From the NCBI GenBank assembly GCA_044432805.1, contig JAWXUI010000023.1, positions 1-16,310 of the forward strand: a stretch of 16,310 bases of DNA, given 5' to 3'. Position numbers and translations under genes: made by a program. The notes beneath the pieces were generated by a model. That model saw only the letters and a program-made list of their open reading frames with translations. It was not told where the DNA came from and searched no databases. Of the stretch, positions 14,288 to 16,310 are shown piece by piece. Position 1 is the first letter of the stretch, and each line of letters begins with the position of its first letter. Source of the DNA: CAYJEO01 sp044432805. GTDB lineage: Bacteria; Bacillota_I; Bacilli_A; RF39; UBA660.

Positions 14288-15172
14288 CTACTTTTCGTTT
14301 GTTTTAGTTTCACTTATTTTTTCTAATATTTCAAAAGTGTTTATAAGTATTGAAAAATATCTTAAACAATTAATTTCATTACCAAAATTTTGTGAGTAAC
14401 CATGTAATATCGCATGTCTATTATATGGTATTTTTTTATAATCTTCTGGAGTATTTCGATAACTAACTAATATCTTATTTGATTTCACAAAAATTTCTTC
14501 GTCTATATACGGTGATAATAATAGATAATTTTTTTCATTTTCTTCCATAACATTATTTTCAAATAGTCTTTTTCTTATTCCTTTTCTATCTATAAAATCA
14601 ACTTTATTATATTTTTCATTGCTTATGATTGAAATGATATTAATCAAAGATAACACACATAATCTATATTCCTTCTTCTCGTAGAGAGAATATACTTCAT
14701 TAATAATTCTTTCATGTTTACTAAAAAAATTTAATATTTCTTGTTTTTTTTCAATAATATCAATTTTAACTAATTTAGATAGACAATTTTTAGGATTTTT
14801 ACTATTTAGTAGTTTTTCGAAATCTATATAACTTTTCCTATAAGGATAAAAACCATTAATTAAATAAATAATGGCAATGTCTTTATATATATCATCAAAT
14901 GCCGAAAAATCAATACTTGAAATTATATTATTTATTAATGAATTAGAATCATCCAGAATATATTTAGTAAGTACTTTATTTGCTTCCATCATAGAGTCTA
15001 TTATCGGCTGAAAATTTGGGAACATATTTGAAAATGCTGTAACATCAATAGAATTTTGAATAGTAAGATTTAGGTCTGCAAATTTTCTTAAAGTTTCACT
15101 TAAATTATCTATGTTTTCTGGTTCTGTTTTATCATATATTTCATTTTTAATATTTTTTTCTTTACTACCCAT
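14288..15172 (-). CDS. Putative HEPN-like RX4H defence protein
   Basis: A 294-aa, largely helical soluble protein with no membrane segment. Near the C-terminus KIPYNRHAILHGYSQNFGNEIN contains R252-x4-H257, the RX4-6H arrangement of HEPN ribonucleases, followed by a hydrophobic helix (LRYFSILINTFEIL). Residues 160-182 (SLYEKKEYRLCVLSLINIISI) could be the preceding HEPN helix. HEPN domains are common toxins and abortive-infection effectors, and NRHxxLHG endings occur in uncharacterised proteins of defence islands; that memory is general. No antitoxin is directly paired with it: it has its own promoter and terminators flank it. GGAG lies about 9 nt before ATG 15172. Whether it is an RNase is not shown. 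Confidence 0.5.
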   Translation of the reverse strand: MGSKEKNIKNEIYDKTEPENIDNLSETLRKFADLNLTIQNSIDVTAFSNMFPNFQPIIDSMMEANKVLTKYILDDSNSLINNIISSIDFSAFDDIYKDIAIIYLINGFYPYRKSYIDFEKLLNSKNPKNCLSKLVKIDIIEKKQEILNFFSKHERIINEVYSLYEKKEYRLCVLSLINIISIISNEKYNKVDFIDRKGIRKRLFENNVMEENEKNYLLLSPYIDEEIFVKSNKILVSYRNTPEDYKKIPYNRHAILHGYSQNFGNEINCLRYFSILINTFEILEKISETKTNEK

Positions 15173-15192
15173 TATAACTCACTCCTATCAAT

Positions 15193-15207
15193 ATTATAAC
15201 ATGAAAA
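15193..15207 (-). promoter_or_regulatory. Extended -10 promoter of the RX4H gene
   Basis: TTTTCATGTTATAAT on the minus strand, identical to the promoter core of the restriction-modification operon. It stands directly after the AbiEi terminator, and the terminator T-run overlaps it. Expected RNA start near 15186, about 14 nt before the ATG, giving a very short leader. Confidence 0.7.
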
Positions 15208-15226
15208 AATAGGAATTTTCCTATTT
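15204..15226 (-). terminator. Intrinsic terminator of the AbiEi-like unit
   Basis: AAATAGGAA / TTCCTATTT (15218-15226 and 15207-15215) form a 9-bp inverted repeat with a 2-nt centre, followed on the minus strand by a run of six T. It overlaps the TAA stop of the AbiEi-like gene by two bases, so translation ends as the hairpin begins. Confidence 0.7.
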
Positions 15227-15824
15227 AAATTAATTCATTTAAAACTAATATTACATCCATCTTGTCATCAGATATTTTTAATTTTTTTGAATAAATATAT
15301 AATTTGTTTAAGTCTTTATCTTTTCTTTTTAGATAATCCTTTAAACAATAAGCATATTGATCTATATCTAAAAAATCATGATTTACTAATAAATCACATA
15401 TTACTCTTTCTAAATCGTATGTATTAACATAATTACCAAATGGAGTTTTTATTTTAGTCAATCCCAATTGATAGATTTCATCATCCAATTCATTAAGAAA
15501 ATGACTTTTCAAATTATCTTTCTGATAATTATACGGTATGTTCAAATTATAGTGTTCATAATTCATAACCGTTCCAATACCATAAAAATATAATGCTGTT
15601 ATGTTAGAAAATACGATTTTTGGATACATATTTTGTAAGATAAAATAACTATCGGGAAAAACATCTCTGCTTATATAGATATTTTCTTCTACTTTTTCAA
15701 TTATCTCTAAATCAATCATTGACTTTAAAAATGATTCGTCCATATTATATTCATTTATATCATTTTCAAAAATATAACCATCATTATTCATAATTAAATT
15801 TTTTATTTCATTTATATCGTTCAT
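15225..15824 (-). CDS. AbiEi-family antitoxin-like protein
   Basis: A 199-aa protein. Start ATG 15824 is chosen for the AGAGGTG six bases upstream; the 219-aa reading has none. Residues about 1-55 are a winged helix (IKNLIMNNDGYIFENDINEYNM... VEENIYIS), and the rest matches AbiEi-type proteins: SNITALYFYGIG, then TPFGNYVNTYDLERVICDLL, then a helical C-terminus (DYLKRKDKDLNKLYIYSKKLKI). AbiEi proteins repress their own operon and antagonise the nucleotidyltransferase toxin AbiEii in type IV toxin-antitoxin systems. No AbiEii follows: a terminator comes immediately after the stop. Instead a 108-aa gene lies upstream with a 17-nt overlap. It may be an orphan, may act in trans, or may pair with that upstream protein. 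Confidence 0.75.
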   Translation of the reverse strand: MNDINEIKNLIMNNDGYIFENDINEYNMDESFLKSMIDLEIIEKVEENIYISRDVFPDSYFILQNMYPKIVFSNITALYFYGIGTVMNYEHYNLNIPYNYQKDNLKSHFLNELDDEIYQLGLTKIKTPFGNYVNTYDLERVICDLLVNHDFLDIDQYAYCLKDYLKRKDKDLNKLYIYSKKLKISDDKMDVILVLNELI

Positions 15825-16134
15825 TATTTGCACCTCTACAACTTGAACTGATAAACAATAATGGTTCAATTGATCTGATTTCAATATTATATTTTATTTT
15901 TAATATTTTTATAGCATTTTGAACTATCATATCTTTAGTATGTTTTGTATATTTTTCATTTGTTTCTATTTTTTTTAATAAATCATATATAGTTATATTA
16001 TTATTTAAGTTTGCAGAATAATAATAAGTATTTATTAAAAATTCAGTTAATAATAGAGTATCACTATATTTTTTTTCTTTATTTAATTGACCGTAGTATT
16101 GTTTGTCAATTTCACTTAAATTCATTGTTTTCAT
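15808..16134 (-). CDS. 108-aa protein of unknown function coupled to AbiEi-like gene
   Basis: A basic, Lys/Asn/Tyr-rich, mostly helical protein (MKTMNLSEIDKQYYGQLNKE...). No motif, signal peptide or membrane helix is evident, and I do not recognise it. It begins 24 nt after the end of the amidase fragment with only a weak AGAGAG upstream, and its last 17 bases overlap the AbiEi-like gene, whose ribosome binding site lies inside it. This is the arrangement of a two-gene toxin-antitoxin or regulator pair. The order is reversed compared with standard AbiEi-AbiEii, and its size is far below an AbiEii nucleotidyltransferase. Partner status is inferred from coupling only. Confidence 0.55.
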   Translation of the reverse strand: MKTMNLSEIDKQYYGQLNKEKKYSDTLLLTEFLINTYYYSANLNNNITIYDLLKKIETNEKYTKHTKDMIVQNAIKILKIKYNIEIRSIEPLLFISSSCRGANNERYK

Positions 16135-16158
16135 GTATTCTCTCTCTTTCTTTGTATT

Positions 16159-16310
16159 TCAAAAGAGTTGGTTACATAATTCCAATACTACACCACCTGC
16201 ATTTATGTGATTTGAAATAACAACTACATCTTTTCCATTACCAAAAGCAGATAAAACTCTACTAACTCGTTCTTCTGGATCAAGAGTTTCATCGGTATCT
16301 CTAGTCATAT
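16159..16310 (-). pseudogene. N-acetylmuramoyl-L-alanine amidase-like 3' end, probably truncated
   Basis: The frame enters from beyond the window and reads MTRDTDETLDPEERVSRVLS followed by AFGNGKDVVVISNHINAGG. This is the Amidase_3 pattern (mTR..D..l....Rv...a......D...S.H.NAg), including the His of the zinc site. Family members continue for dozens of residues after NHINAGG, often with a GxGxE segment carrying the catalytic Glu. Here the frame leaves the family at once (VVLELCNQLF) and stops at TGA 16161-16159, so the catalytic Glu seems absent. Amidases occur in ICEs as wall-cutting enzymes for channel assembly. The break coincides with a 13-bp direct repeat, hinting at recombination. Confidence 0.7.
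16184..16196. repeat. 13-bp direct repeat, amidase-side copy
   Basis: AATACTACACCAC on the plus strand (GTGGTGTAGTATT in coding direction) matches 9016-9028 at 12 of 13 positions. It covers exactly the codons where the amidase frame departs from its family (after HINAGG). Together the copies flank all defence genes. Confidence 0.35.

Noticed and set aside
14288..15172. AbiEii toxin partner for the AbiEi-like gene
   Set aside because: The protein lacks the nucleotidyltransferase GSx10DxD-type motif and is separated by a terminator and its own promoter.
4444..16161. Mycoplasma-type code (TGA as Trp), suggested by ICE genes resembling mycoplasma ones
   Set aside because: TGA ends several genes at positions with correct coupling to the next start (8760, 8281, 4446), and Trp is encoded by TGG (for example in SSB).
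16011..16220. Plus-strand open frame near the right edge
   Set aside because: It crosses the amidase fragment and the 108-aa gene in antisense and has no ribosome binding site.
1..16310. CRISPR array
   Set aside because: No regularly spaced direct repeats of 20 bp or more are visible; the only repeats are short pairs.

Overview
Low-GC (very A+T-rich) Gram-positive DNA with every credible gene on the minus strand, so transcription runs from high to low coordinates. Standard Shine-Dalgarno sites (AGGAGG, GGGGGA), several TTG starts and TGA used as an ordinary stop point to a Firmicutes/Bacilli-type host using code 11. A gut Erysipelotrichia/RF39-like bacterium would fit, but that is inference. 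The content is that of an integrative and conjugative element (ICE) carrying a defence cargo.

Layout in order of transcription. (a) 16310-16159: the 3' part of an N-acetylmuramoyl-L-alanine amidase-like gene that departs from the family right after the zinc-site NHINAG motif. (b) 16134-9220: an apparent defence block of three units: a 108-aa unknown protein coupled to an AbiEi-like protein without a visible AbiEii toxin; a 294-aa protein with a C-terminal HEPN-like RX4H motif; and a coupled pair made of a 323-aa methyltransferase-like subunit and a 1326-aa GIY-YIG/T5orf172-SF2 helicase-N6-adenine methyltransferase. The last two units share a 15-bp extended -10 promoter core. (c) 9219-8758: a regulatory stretch with paired 8-bp repeats, a strong promoter, a chain of hairpins (candidate small RNA or leader) and a short leader ORF with an intrinsic terminator inside it. 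(d) 8761-4190: a sigma-4/ArpU-like regulator, an acidic membrane-anchored protein, a thioester-domain plus CnaB surface adhesin, its sortase and a winged-helix protein. (e) 4067-1: a second promoter, an OB-fold protein, small element proteins (one DUF3846), SSB, then a type IV secretion core: VirB2-like pilin, VirB6-like channel protein, PrgI/VirB3-like protein and the start of a probable VirB4 ATPase.

How it fits together: sections d and e would build a conjugation machine with a cell-wall-anchored adhesin for mating contact and SSBs to handle transferred DNA. Section b would defend the host or element. Section c is probably the switch for the transfer operon.

The most noteworthy points are the restriction-modification pair, in which the small subunit holds the clear AdoMet-binding motifs and the large one holds NPPY; the structured leader RNA with its attenuator; the RX4H and orphan AbiEi units; and a 13-bp near-perfect direct repeat whose copies lie at the outer edges of the defence block, one exactly where the amidase loses family similarity.
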